Shown here: positions 8,960 to 17,219 of the stretch, piece after piece
How positions within the stretch are numbered: position 1 is the stretch's first letter
Layout of the letters: every line of letters starts with the position of its first letter
NCBI GenBank assembly: GCA_002422915.1
Contig: DITV01000002.1
Span: 176,079 to 240,078 of the forward strand
DNA: 64,000 nt
Reading direction: 5' to 3'
From: Candidatus Saccharibacteria bacterium UBA6175
GTDB taxonomy: Bacteria; Patescibacteriota; Saccharimonadia; Saccharimonadales; Saccharimonadaceae
Made by a program: the position numbers and the translations under genes
Notes under the pieces: model-generated
Database searches by the model: none
What the model was told of the DNA's origin: nothing
Seen by the model: the letters and a program-made list of their open reading frames with translations, nothing else

Positions 8960-9938
8960 ACTCAACCACCGTTTTATTGACTGCATCAACCAATTCACTC
9001 ATCACCTTGTCATAGGTTTCGAACACCTTAAATCCAGCAGAGTATTCATGCCCGCCGCCACCAAAGAAGCCAGCCACGTGGTGGGCGATTGGTAGGTTAG
9101 CTCGAATTTTACCGGTCAGTTTGCCGTCGGGGTATGTTTTAATGGCAATTGCAACTTTCACCGTGTCAACGAGGCGCATTTCATCAAGCACCAAGACACT
9201 CGGGTTGTAACGATCGCTATATTCTTCAATGTCTGCCCAGGGAATGTGAACGGTCGCCAGGATGCCTTCAAGGTGGTATTCAATCCGGCTGATAAGCTCA
9301 CCTTTGTAGGCAAGAATGTCGGCTGGTTTTTTCATGTATTCGCGGCGCCGTGTTTCAATGTCGGATGGATTGGCACCGAGCTTGACGAGGACTGCGGCTG
9401 CTTCGTAGCTAGCGGCAGTTGTGTTTTGCGTGGTTAGCCCCAAGCTGTCTGATTGGATACCAATGAACAGCTGCTCGGCTGCTTGCGAGTTGATAGTAAA
9501 GCCTTTGTCGACCGCCATGCGGTAAATGATTTCAGTGGTGGCAACGGCAGTGTCGTCGATGAGGCTTACGTGTGTCAGTGGAAGAACGTCTTCGGACGCT
9601 TGGTGGTGGTCGATCACTAGCAGCGGATGACTTTCAAGAAACGAGCGGACACCGCGGACTTCCAGTGCTTTCATAATAAGCGCATCACTCGTGGTATCAA
9701 CCAGGACCGCTGCGTCGGCATCATACGGAAAATCTTTACTGACCCTATCCCAGCCGCTAATGTAGCCAAGGTATTTCGGAATATCAATGGCGCAGTACAG
9801 CACCACTTCTTTACCAGCATCGCTGAAAATCTCTTCAAGAGCGAGTGCGCTGCCAAGACTATCGCCATCGGGGTTTTCAGCCTGAATAACGACAATTTTC
9901 TTGGCTGCGGTGAGAAGTTCGTGGGCTGCATCAAACAT
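8940..9938 (-). CDS. DHH-family phosphoesterase, NrnA-like (nanoRNase/pAp phosphatase)
   Basis: Mn2+-dependent DHH/DHHA1 enzyme of 332 residues, expected to degrade nanoRNAs or pAp, possibly also cyclic dinucleotide products. Motifs: NPDGDSLGS near the N-terminus, VLVDTTS, the name-giving DHH in VIDHHQA, and the DHHA1 substrate loop GGGGHEYSAGF. TACAAT (9946-9951), preceded by an extended TGC, ends 7 nt before the ATG at 9938, predicting a leaderless transcript starting just after recR. The 3' end overlaps cysS by 20 nt. Confidence 0.88.
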   Translation of the reverse strand: MFDAAHELLTAAKKIVVIQAENPDGDSLGSALALEEIFSDAGKEVVLYCAIDIPKYLGYISGWDRVSKDFPYDADAAVLVDTTSDALIMKALEVRGVRSFLESHPLLVIDHHQASEDVLPLTHVSLIDDTAVATTEIIYRMAVDKGFTINSQAAEQLFIGIQSDSLGLTTQNTTAASYEAAAVLVKLGANPSDIETRRREYMKKPADILAYKGELISRIEYHLEGILATVHIPWADIEEYSDRYNPSVLVLDEMRLVDTVKVAIAIKTYPDGKLTGKIRANLPIAHHVAGFFGGGGHEYSAGFKVFETYDKVMSELVDAVNKTVVEYESAVS

Positions 9939-9954
9939 GAGTTATATTGTAGCA
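9939..9954 (-). promoter_or_regulatory. Extended -10 promoter (DHH gene), leaderless
   Basis: TGCTACAAT (TACAAT at 9946-9951), 7 nt from the ATG at 9938; it overlaps the recR stop region. Confidence 0.55.
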
Positions 9955-9956
9955 GA

Positions 9957-10574
9957 TTATGACAGAGAGCGCCGACCTTGCAGGGCGTGCGACAAGGTCA
10001 TTTGGTCGGCGTATTCGAGGTCAACACCAACCGGAATGCCGCGGGCAAGCCGGCTCATTTCAACGGTCAGACCGGCGTCTTTAATATATTTTTGCAAGAA
10101 GAGTGCAGTTGACTCTCCTTCAACACTGGCGTTGGTGGCGATGATAATCTCTTTGACGCCATCTTTTTTAAGGCGTTCGAGCAGCTCTGGAATGTGCAGC
10201 TGCTCTGGGCCGATGCCATCGATGGGGCTAATTGCCCCACCAAGCACATGGTAGGTTCCCTGAAATTGTCCCGTTCGCTCAAGAGCGACAATATCGAGCG
10301 GCTCTTCAACAACAGCAATAATCGTCTTATCACGCTCTGGGTCGCTGTAGAGTGGTGATAACTCTTGGTCAGCATCAATCAGTGCAAAGGTCGCTGGACA
10401 CGTTTTCACGAGCGCGTGGACATCATGGATTGCTGTTGCAAGTGAATCGTTGATCCGCTGGTCGGCACGCAATAAGTAATAGGCATAGCGTTCTGCTGTG
10501 CGCGATCCAACGCCGGGGAGGCGGCCGAGTTCGTCGATCAGCTTTTCAAGTGCAGCAGGAAGCAAGCGGGCCAC
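9957..10574 (-). CDS. recR: Recombination mediator RecR, zinc finger degenerate
   Basis: RecR helps load RecA on gapped DNA together with RecO/RecF. The 205-residue protein keeps the N-terminal helix-hairpin-helix (LGRLPGVGSRTAERYAYYLL) and the Toprim domain (AVVEEPLDIVALE; GAISPIDGIGP). The usual four-cysteine zinc finger between them is lost: only Cys59 remains in KTCPATFALIDADQ and the second CxxC is replaced by SPLY. It follows ybaB by one base, the common ybaB-recR pairing. Confidence 0.93.
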   Translation of the reverse strand: MARLLPAALEKLIDELGRLPGVGSRTAERYAYYLLRADQRINDSLATAIHDVHALVKTCPATFALIDADQELSPLYSDPERDKTIIAVVEEPLDIVALERTGQFQGTYHVLGGAISPIDGIGPEQLHIPELLERLKKDGVKEIIIATNASVEGESTALFLQKYIKDAGLTVEMSRLARGIPVGVDLEYADQMTLSHALQGRRSLS

Positions 10575-10575
10575 G

Positions 10576-10866
10576 TTACAGCCCTAGGTTGCCGAGTCCA
10601 CCCATCAAAGGCTTCATTTTTTCAGCAGCAACTTCTTGTGCTTTGGCCATACCGTCGCGTACGGCAATTTCAATCCAGCGTTCAAGTTCGGCGATGTCAT
10701 CTAGGTCAACCTGTGCTGGGTCGATCGATACTTTCTTAATCTTAAGCTCACCAGTAATCTGGACGACCACCGCACCATCGCCAGCTTCCACTTCAATAAT
10801 TTCTTTCTTAAGGTCGCTCTGCGCTTTACGTAGTTTGTTGAGCATTTTCATTTGGTCAAAGGCCAT
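10576..10866 (-). CDS. YbaB/EbfC nucleoid-associated protein
   Basis: Small dimeric DNA-binding protein of 96 residues, usually encoded next to recR as here. The N-terminal helix (FDQMKMLNKLRKAQSDLKKE) and the beta core ending in an LMGGLGNLGL tail match the family. GGAG lies about 9 nt before the ATG, and TATAAT is found near 10894-10899, so the ybaB-recR pair may have its own promoter within the run. Confidence 0.93.
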   Translation of the reverse strand: MAFDQMKMLNKLRKAQSDLKKEIIEVEAGDGAVVVQITGELKIKKVSIDPAQVDLDDIAELERWIEIAVRDGMAKAQEVAAEKMKPLMGGLGNLGL

Positions 10867-10903
10867 AGTTCTTCTCCGTCGTTATATCTGCAATAATTAT
10901 ACG

Positions 10904-12334
10904 TTACTCGACCGTCTTTTGGTATCGGTAGAAGCGGTCGGCTTCGCTGGCGGCCGCACTAGTGATGATTCGGCTCACCACAAATCCCTCTGGGGTGACA
11001 GGCCGAGCGGCGCGGGTTGCGGTGAACGTCGAGGCCTGACTTTTGGTGACAACAATGAGCCCTGGGCGGTAGGCCGAGACTGCATCGTAGAAAGGACGCT
11101 CTTCAGGAGTGACCAGAAGGGTCTGCGACTCGCTTGGTAGTAAGGCAAGGTCACGTGAGAACACACCGGCTGCGCTTGGTGAGTAGTGGTAGCCATAGAC
11201 GTAGCGGTCAAGTCCGGCACCAATAAGCGAAATCACTAGCACTACCAAGGGTATAAGCCCGGTGATTCGCGCATAGGGATTTAAAGGAAATAGTTGATAC
11301 CAGTAGTTGATAATACTGGTGAGGCCAGCGGCGAGGAGCAGAACCGCAGGGATGAATACGATGCTCGTGTACTCAGGGTTCACGAGCAGTACAGGGATAA
11401 GTGCAAGGCTCCAAATAATTATCAGGTAGCTTCGGGTGGTTTCGCGTGTTTGTATGAGTCGGTAGACACCTATGACGATCAACATAAAGCTTGCCAGACC
11501 AAAGACCGGTGTCAATATGGTGGTAGCGGTCGGACTCCAGAACATGAAAAACTGGCTGATGAGTAGCTGGGCGTTGGCAATCACGCTCGGCCATTGCTCA
11601 GGAACTCCAAGCAGGGTGAGGCCAGGGCCGGGTGCGGTGCTCAGCATCCACACCAGCGGCGCTATGAGCAGCGCGAATAGCGAGATTGCACCGGCGACCA
11701 TTGGTTTTGAGAGTCGACGGACGGCGGTGCGCAGGTGTGGATGAAGCACAATAGTCAATAGAATCGCCAATAGCGGATAGAGTGCTAGTGGCGAGTACAG
11801 GCTGATGGCAACCGTTGCGGTAAAAAGGAGTTTCCAAAGCAAGCGGGCTCGCTTTACCCGAGTAATTTGCGTACCGAGCAATAGTAAAGCGACTGGCCAG
11901 AAGATATACATCACCAGTGGTGTGCCATTTTGGGCCAGAAACAAGAACTGACCCGTCGCGACGGCAATCAGTGATGCGAGGACGGCAATGTTGGGTCTAA
12001 ACCAGCGCCGAAGGAGCAAGATAAGGCCGACTGCGGCGATCAACCCTAAGATCAGCGACGGAAGTTTGATGCTAAATTCAGAGATACCAAATGCTTCCAT
12101 GCTGGCTGCTTGTAAGAGATGATATGGCAGGTGGGGCACGACAAAAGTCAAAAGATCACCAGTATTAAGCGATTCGCTGGTAATAACTGATTGTTTTTCG
12201 GCGTCAGTCAGGCCGCCGGGCACAAACAGGCCGGCAAACACCAACATGCCTGCCAACAAAAGCCCAATGAGGCTGTACCCGATAATGAACCGCCAGCGGT
12301 ATAACAAAAAGCGTGAAAAGTCTTTAATGGCCAT
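10904..12334 (-). CDS. Multi-pass membrane protein, GT-C (ArnT/PMT-like) glycosyltransferase candidate
   Basis: 476 residues with about 11-12 membrane helices. The loop after helix 1 (GLTDAEKQSVITS) and the segment PHLPYHLLQAASMEAFGIS followed by SIKLPSLILGL match the arrangement of GT39/GT83 mannosyl- or arabinosyl-transferases, which use polyprenyl-phosphate sugars to glycosylate envelope targets. A soluble C-terminal portion (~380-476) lies outside the membrane core. The acceptor is unknown. It sits between dnaB and ybaB, with TATAAT 12 nt before the ATG (leader of about 5 nt). Confidence 0.7.
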   Translation of the reverse strand: MAIKDFSRFLLYRWRFIIGYSLIGLLLAGMLVFAGLFVPGGLTDAEKQSVITSESLNTGDLLTFVVPHLPYHLLQAASMEAFGISEFSIKLPSLILGLIAAVGLILLLRRWFRPNIAVLASLIAVATGQFLFLAQNGTPLVMYIFWPVALLLLGTQITRVKRARLLWKLLFTATVAISLYSPLALYPLLAILLTIVLHPHLRTAVRRLSKPMVAGAISLFALLIAPLVWMLSTAPGPGLTLLGVPEQWPSVIANAQLLISQFFMFWSPTATTILTPVFGLASFMLIVIGVYRLIQTRETTRSYLIIIWSLALIPVLLVNPEYTSIVFIPAVLLLAAGLTSIINYWYQLFPLNPYARITGLIPLVVLVISLIGAGLDRYVYGYHYSPSAAGVFSRDLALLPSESQTLLVTPEERPFYDAVSAYRPGLIVVTKSQASTFTATRAARPVTPEGFVVSRIITSAAASEADRFYRYQKTVE

Positions 12335-12355
12335 ATGCTGACTCTGATTATATCA

Positions 12356-13705
12356 CTAACTGTCGTGCTTACGGTCGAGCGACATGAAGCGCAGACGTTC
12401 TGGGTGGAAGTATAATTCAACTTTTCCGACAGGGCCGTTACGGTGCTTGGCGATAATGAGGTCGGTGATATTTTCGCGCTCGGTTTCAGGGTTGTAGTAG
12501 GCTTCGCGGTAGATGAACATAACGATGTCGGCATCTTGCTCAATCGAACCAGATTCACGCAAGTCGGCGAGTTGTGGAATTTGCGGGCTACGGTTTTCAA
12601 CCGAACGAGACAGCTGTGACAGTGCAATCACCGGAACATTGAGCTCACGAGCAATCAACTTCAGGCCTCGTGAAATCTCACTCACCTCTTGCACGCGGTT
12701 ACCATCACTGCGGCCGGAGCCTTGCATGAGCTGCAGGTAGTCAACGATGATGAGGCCCAGTGGTAGGTCGTGGGCAGCTCGGCGAGCCTTGGTGCGCATT
12801 TCAAGCACACTGAGGCCTGGGGTGTCATCGATAAAAATGGGTGCTTCAGCCATTTCACCCATGGCGTCCGACAGCTTACTAAAATCGTCGTCCGACAGGT
12901 TGCCGGTACGAATCGCCCAGGCATCAACTCCAGATGCATCAGACAGCATACGGTCGACGAGTTGTTCTTTGCTCATCTCGAGGCTGAAGAACAGCACGGG
13001 CTGTTTGGCGACGGTGGCGACGTTGTAGGCCAGGTTCGTCACCAGGGTGGTCTTACCCATCGCTGGGCGGGCGGCGAGGATGATCAAGTCGCTACGTTGT
13101 AGGCCAGCGGTCATGTTGTCGAGGTCGCGGTAGCCGGTACGGACGCCGCGGAGGCTCCCCTTGTTGCGGTGCAATTCTTCGAGACGGTCGAAGCTGTCGG
13201 TCAAGATGCTTTCGAGGCTGACGAGATCTTGCTTGAGCGATTGGTCACTAACTGAAAAGAGTTCAGCTTCAGCTTTTTCGAGCAGCTCCTGGGTAGTATA
13301 TTCTTCGTCGAAGCCAAGTTCTGAGATGTCGCCACTGGCTTTAATGAGCCGGCGACGGACCGCTTTGCTGGCGACGAGCTCGGCGTAGGCCGCAGCATGA
13401 GCGGCAGTCGGGACATAGTTCGTCAGCTCAGTCAGGTAGGCTGAGCCACCAATGGTTTCGATTTCATTCTTCTTTTTGAGCTCGTCGGTCAGTGTCAGTA
13501 GGTCAACCGGTTTGTGTTTTTCGTACAAACGCATCATGGCGCCGTAGATCATGCCGTGTCGTTTGTCGTAGAAGTCACCGACGGTGACGTGTTCTGAGAT
13601 GTCGGCTAGGGTTTCTTCGTCAATCAAAACCGCTCCGAGCAGACTCATCTCGGCGTCAATGTTTTGTGGCGGGACTTTACCGGCCGGAACCTCTTTTGTA
13701 GCCAT
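12356..13705 (-). CDS. dnaB: Replicative DNA helicase DnaB
   Basis: Hexameric helicase of the replication fork, 449 residues. N-terminal domain (VPPQNIDAEMSLLGAVLIDE), linker, then the RecA-like motor with Walker A (ARPAMGKTTL), Walker B (LIIVDYLQLM), the LSQLSRSVENR loop and the arginine-finger region QDADIVMFIYREAYY. No intein. It starts two bases after the dnaX stop, so the two replication genes are coupled. Confidence 0.97.
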   Translation of the reverse strand: MATKEVPAGKVPPQNIDAEMSLLGAVLIDEETLADISEHVTVGDFYDKRHGMIYGAMMRLYEKHKPVDLLTLTDELKKKNEIETIGGSAYLTELTNYVPTAAHAAAYAELVASKAVRRRLIKASGDISELGFDEEYTTQELLEKAEAELFSVSDQSLKQDLVSLESILTDSFDRLEELHRNKGSLRGVRTGYRDLDNMTAGLQRSDLIILAARPAMGKTTLVTNLAYNVATVAKQPVLFFSLEMSKEQLVDRMLSDASGVDAWAIRTGNLSDDDFSKLSDAMGEMAEAPIFIDDTPGLSVLEMRTKARRAAHDLPLGLIIVDYLQLMQGSGRSDGNRVQEVSEISRGLKLIARELNVPVIALSQLSRSVENRSPQIPQLADLRESGSIEQDADIVMFIYREAYYNPETERENITDLIIAKHRNGPVGKVELYFHPERLRFMSLDRKHDS

Positions 13706-13707
13706 CT

Positions 13708-15228
13708 CTATACACTTTTGGTGGGTGTGTCTGATACACTCACCTCTTCTCCTCCGCCCATAATAGCAGCTACCGCAGCAGCTTGGCTACTCTTTGGCGG
13801 TGGAGGGGTCGCAACAGTGTGGACAGTCAGTTGATAACTGCCGCAGGCTTTGAGCGATTCATAGAGGTGGGTACTGTATTTGGCGTCGTCGAGCTTTTTC
13901 TTATAAAAGGCGTTGCCCGTGTAAAGAGTGAGGTCGGTGCCGAGGAGCTCGGGGGTGCATTTGCTGAGAACGCTGTACAAGGCAAGGTATTCTTTGCGGG
14001 TGTATTCCACAAGATCAGACCAAACAAATTCGGTCGCTTCTGTTATTTCTTTCGTTTGGTCCTCGCTCAAGGAACTCTTCGAGTTCTTTGGCTGCGGAAT
14101 CACTCTAGAAACAACAGAATCGTCCGATTTGGCTGGAGAGTCATTGGAAGAAACCGCAGAGATTTTGTCGTCCTTAATTTCGTTGGGTTTTTTGTGGGTG
14201 GCTTTTTTGGTGAGTTCTTCGATAGTGGCCGAGACTTCGAGGATGGGTGCGGCCAATGCGACGGTTTTAGGCTGTTTTTGGTCGGCGGCAGCGCCGGCGA
14301 GCACTGTCAGGAGCTTAATGTCAGGGTGCGAGCTCTTGGCGACGTCGAGCAGGCTGTCGAGGAGTGGGACAAGTTGCGGCGTGGTAACAATTTCTTTTCG
14401 AAGTTGATGGGTCAGTTGGCCAGCTAGTGTTTCGGCGGCGATACCCTGCGTGATGGCATCATCAAGTAAGCTGGCAATCTTAGCAACATCATGTGTCGTG
14501 ACCGCCTCAAGAATCTGGCTAATGAGTGTTGTCGGCGCGAGGCCAAGGCTGGCTTCAATCAGTTCGACAGTAATGCCGCTCTTGGCATCGGTGAGGCTCG
14601 AGAGTTGATCGAGCAGACTAATACTATCCCTAAAGCTACCGTCACCACGAGCTGCAATGAGCTGTAGCGCATCGTCACTGATCTTAATTTTTTCGGTATC
14701 GGCGATGTGGCGCAAATGTGACACCGCGTCGGCTTGAGCGATGGCACGGAAGCCATAGCGTTGGGTGCGGCTGACAATCGTCGCAGGTAACTTTTCGACG
14801 TTGGTGGTCGCGAGAATGAACACGATGTGCTCTGGTGGCTCCTCAAGCGTCTTAAGAAGCGCATTGAAGGCGGACTTGGAGAGCATGTGGACTTCGTCGA
14901 TGATGTAGACCTTTTTCTTGGCTGAAACGGGCGCCAATTGCACACGTTCACGCAGATCACGGATATCTTCGACGCTGTTGTTGCTGGCGGCGTCAATTTC
15001 AATAATGTCGAGGTGGGTTTCGTCGTCGCTATAAGGCAGATCGTTGATTTGGTGCGCCAAGATGCGCGCCACCGACGTTTTGCCAACGCCGCGCGGGCCG
15101 GTTAACAAATAGGCATGAGAGATGCGCCCCGCCTTGATGGCTCGTTCGAGTATGTCGGTAATATGTCGCTGGCCAACAATGTCCGCCAAAGATTTACTGC
15201 GATATTTACGATACAGCGCCTGAGACAC
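13708..15228 (-). CDS. dnaX: DNA polymerase III gamma/tau clamp-loader subunit, without zinc module
   Basis: ATPase of the clamp loader, 506 residues. Walker A GPRGVGKT (44-51), Walker B with IIDEVHMLS, sensor 1 ILATTNVEKLP and SRTQRYGF are intact. The four-cysteine zinc module that usually follows Walker A is absent: after ARILAHQIN there is only LPYSDDETHLD before IIEIDAASNN. The C-terminal third is a low-complexity linker plus a tau-like domain. The start is GTG at 15228 with GGGGAG 7 nt upstream. Whether a frameshifted gamma form is made cannot be judged; no obvious A-rich slip site was seen. Confidence 0.95.
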   Translation of the reverse strand: MSQALYRKYRSKSLADIVGQRHITDILERAIKAGRISHAYLLTGPRGVGKTSVARILAHQINDLPYSDDETHLDIIEIDAASNNSVEDIRDLRERVQLAPVSAKKKVYIIDEVHMLSKSAFNALLKTLEEPPEHIVFILATTNVEKLPATIVSRTQRYGFRAIAQADAVSHLRHIADTEKIKISDDALQLIAARGDGSFRDSISLLDQLSSLTDAKSGITVELIEASLGLAPTTLISQILEAVTTHDVAKIASLLDDAITQGIAAETLAGQLTHQLRKEIVTTPQLVPLLDSLLDVAKSSHPDIKLLTVLAGAAADQKQPKTVALAAPILEVSATIEELTKKATHKKPNEIKDDKISAVSSNDSPAKSDDSVVSRVIPQPKNSKSSLSEDQTKEITEATEFVWSDLVEYTRKEYLALYSVLSKCTPELLGTDLTLYTGNAFYKKKLDDAKYSTHLYESLKACGSYQLTVHTVATPPPPKSSQAAAVAAIMGGGEEVSVSDTPTKSV

Positions 15229-15308
15229 CCTATTACTCCCCTTTTCCTGTAATCAAGTATACGCTTCAAACGCGCCGTACTTGTTGTGTTAACTACGTTG
15301 TTTGTTTT

Positions 15309-15345
15309 TCACACCTGTGAATAGGAAAAGTATATACCGCTTGCG
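15309..15345 (-). terminator. Weak hairpin after the 172-residue gene
   Basis: On the minus strand CTTGCG pairs with CGCAAG across a 7-nt loop and is followed by an AT-rich stretch with TTTT. The intergenic region 15229-15360 shows no other feature. Confidence 0.35.
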
Positions 15346-15360
15346 GTTAGCGCGCAAGGT

Positions 15361-15879
15361 TTAAAGGGCAGCTTCAACGGCAGCCCAGGTGGCTTCGTGG
15401 TTGTCGGCTGGGACGATGATGGTGACTTGGTCGCCGACGGCGATGCGGAAGTAGGTGACGCTGGCGAGCAGGATGCGGTATTCGCGGCCGTTAGCTTCAA
15501 CGTAATAGGCGCCGTCGTGTTGGACGAGGGTACCGATAATCTGGGTTCGCTCAATTGGGCCAATTTGCTTGTAGATAAAGCTGCCGTCGTCGGCAATAGT
15601 GAGCTTGAGGATGTCTCCTTCAACTAACTTTGACTTACTGGCGTAGTTTGCAGGCACTGGGTATTCTTTGCCATCGGGGCCGGCCATCTTTTGGCCATCA
15701 AAAACACCTTCAATCACCTTGCCACCAACGTCTTCATTGTTGCTGGTCTTTGGGGTGATGATCGTGCCGTCGTCACCGACAATACTTATAAGAAGCTCTT
15801 TGGCTGCCGCTAGGTTTGTTTCCGCCTCTTGGATAAGAGCGTGCAGGCGTTTGACCTGTTTTTCTGGTAATTCAGACAT
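15361..15879 (-). CDS. Unknown protein, 172 residues, N-terminal coiled coil
   Basis: Not recognised. An N-terminal helical segment (~1-40) with coiled-coil character (EKQVKRLHALIQEAETNLAA) is followed by a beta-rich region with repeated turns (GVFDGQKMAGPDGKEYPVP; IGPIERTQIIGTLVQHD), which looks like two small beta-barrel or OB-like units. No Cys, no signal peptide, so cytosolic. The ATG at 15879 lies downstream of a full consensus promoter (15926-15954), which implies strong constitutive expression. It may be a conserved lineage-specific nucleic-acid-associated protein; that is only a guess from fold impression. Confidence 0.75.
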   Translation of the reverse strand: MSELPEKQVKRLHALIQEAETNLAAAKELLISIVGDDGTIITPKTSNNEDVGGKVIEGVFDGQKMAGPDGKEYPVPANYASKSKLVEGDILKLTIADDGSFIYKQIGPIERTQIIGTLVQHDGAYYVEANGREYRILLASVTYFRIAVGDQVTIIVPADNHEATWAAVEAAL

Positions 15880-15925
15880 GGTTACTCGCAATTCCTTTGT
15901 CTATTTTTGTGGTTGTATAGCCTCA

Positions 15926-15954
15926 CTTATATCAAGATGACACGCGGTTGTCAA
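15926..15954 (-). promoter_or_regulatory. Sigma70 promoter for the 172-residue gene
   Basis: TTGACA (15949-15954), 17-bp spacer, TATAAG (15926-15931). Divergent to the promoter at 15967-15995. Confidence 0.8.
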
Positions 15955-15966
15955 GCGCTCTTATAC

Positions 15967-15995
15967 TTGACAAATAGCAATAAATGTGCTAGTGT
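15967..15995 (+). promoter_or_regulatory. Sigma70 promoter for the Xre-type regulator
   Basis: TTGACA (15967-15972), 17-bp spacer, TAGTGT (15990-15995). The two divergent -35 boxes are only 12 bp apart, so one bound factor could affect both. Confidence 0.75.
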
Positions 15996-16051
15996 ATTTG
16001 CAGTCTATATGCACCCCGTATATAGCGTTTACCTTAAGGAGGTGGTCAGAA

Positions 16052-16387
16052 ATGACCACAACAATGACCAAAACATCGGTGCGTGACCTTCGCCGTCAGC
16101 ATGGCATCAGCCAGGCTGAACTCGTCGAGCTGAGCGGCATATCGTCTGGCACCATCGTTCGCATTGAGAACGACCAATCGACTGGCGTCCACTACGGTGT
16201 CGCATGGGCAATTGCCGATGCGTTCGGCGTGAACATCGCCGAAATCGACTGGCCGGCCGACCTCACACACAGAGGACGTCCACCCAAGTCTGGTCGCCCG
16301 CTCACTCCTGAGGTCCGGTACTCTCGTGACTGCTGCTCGGCGTGCTTCATCCTGAAGTCACTCAGCGGAAGTTGCGCTTGTACCTAA
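16052..16387 (+). CDS. Xre-type HTH regulator with cysteine-rich tail
   Basis: 111-residue DNA-binding protein. The HTH covers ~8-70 (VRDLRRQHGISQAELVELSG, then GTIVRIENDQSTGVHYGVAW). The C-terminus is basic-proline rich (RGRPPKSGRPL) and ends in a cysteine cluster (RDCCSACFILKSLSGSCACT), which looks like a small zinc knuckle. The ATG at 16052 is fixed by AAGGAGGT at 16036-16043. G+C-rich third positions, own strong promoter and strong terminator make it look like a self-contained mobile-style cassette next to the accessory block at 16.4-19.7 kb. Confidence 0.85.
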   Translation: MTTTMTKTSVRDLRRQHGISQAELVELSGISSGTIVRIENDQSTGVHYGVAWAIADAFGVNIAEIDWPADLTHRGRPPKSGRPLTPEVRYSRDCCSACFILKSLSGSCACT

Positions 16388-16402
16388 GCCCTGTGAGTGC
16401 TC

Positions 16403-16430
16403 TGAAAAGAGCCCTCCGGGGCTCTTTTCA
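16403..16430. terminator. Rho-independent terminator between convergent genes
   Basis: 12-bp stem (TGAAAAGAGCCC with GGGCTCTTTTCA), 3-4 nt loop; T-runs on both strands, so it can serve the regulator on + and the FtsK-like gene on -. Confidence 0.85.
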
Positions 16431-16452
16431 TAATTGAGAGGATATCTTGCCG

Positions 16453-17052
16453 CTACGCGCGGTTTTCTTTCACCATAAACTCATACAGGTTAAGTGAAGT
16501 TGCTCCGCTGACGCCCAGGCTACGCTCATCTAGCTCAGATGCGAGCCTGCCGGCAAGGATAAGGTCGAAACTGTCACGAAATTCGGGCGGGATAATATCT
16601 GGGGAGGGTCGAGAGGTTGAAAAAACTAATTTCATGTTGGCCTTCTGGGCGTTTCGATTAATTTCACTCACCGACGAATGAAAACGCTCTGGATACTGTG
16701 CCGCCAGGTCGCATTCTTCAATGTAGATAAAGATGAGCGGCGTTGGCTGGGCTTCACCCGCCCGTTTGGTGCTCAGCGCAGCGAGTTCCTCTAGGTATGC
16801 CATGTCTTCCTGTGTTCCGGTGCGAACAGGCGTATAGAGATACTGCTCTTTCGCCCCCTCCTCATACTTTGGGTCAAACTCAACTACCTTCAAGTCGAAT
16901 ATGACGTACTTGATCTCATCTGGGGTAAAGGCCTGTTCGAGCCGGCGTATGTAGGAGCGAACAAGCTCTGTCTTCCCCGTGCCCGTCTGCCCGACCACAA
17001 GGGCTGAGTGATGCACGTTGAAGGTAAAGTAGTCTTTATTGGTGATGTTCAT
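16453..17052 (-). CDS. FtsK/HerA-like P-loop ATPase, stand-alone
   Basis: 199-residue ATPase with Walker A GQTGTGKTELV (~22-32), a hydrophobic strand FIYIEECDLA in the Walker B position and a sensor-like segment LVFSTSRPSPDIIP. This matches the motor core of FtsK/SpoIIIE translocases without membrane or gamma domains, as found in plasmid and mobile-element proteins. TATACT (17060-17065) ends 7 nt before the ATG at 17052, so the gene is leaderless. The C-terminal regulatory helices are short; it may need a partner protein for DNA contact. Confidence 0.75.
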   Translation of the reverse strand: MNITNKDYFTFNVHHSALVVGQTGTGKTELVRSYIRRLEQAFTPDEIKYVIFDLKVVEFDPKYEEGAKEQYLYTPVRTGTQEDMAYLEELAALSTKRAGEAQPTPLIFIYIEECDLAAQYPERFHSSVSEINRNAQKANMKLVFSTSRPSPDIIPPEFRDSFDLILAGRLASELDERSLGVSGATSLNLYEFMVKENRA

Positions 17053-17065
17053 GAGGTTTAGTATA
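17053..17065 (-). promoter_or_regulatory. -10 element of a leaderless promoter (FtsK-like gene)
   Basis: TATACT at 17060-17065, 7 nt before the ATG at 17052, immediately past the stop of the gene fragment 17071-17219. Confidence 0.5.
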
Positions 17066-17070
17066 GTCCA

Positions 17071-17219
17071 TTAGCGCTCGGCCACAATCGACTGCAGCAA
17101 CTTCAACTCATGCACCATCTGCTCGGGATGCTTCGCCAGATCAACCTCAATCCACGAATCAAAGGCGTTGTGTGCGCGGAGCTCGGCACGTTCGCCGCTG
17201 TAGCAGTCGTCATCGAAGT
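17071..17219 (-). pseudogene. C-terminal remnant of a lost gene, 49 codons
   Basis: An open frame without start codon runs to a TAA at 17071. It reads as a protein-like helical segment (e.g. FDSWIEVDLAKHPEQMVHEL) with G+C-rich codon use unlike the AT-rich gene that abuts it upstream at 17220. I read it as the 3' end of a gene whose 5' part was replaced when the DUF2075/MazG block arrived. Family not recognised. Confidence 0.5.
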
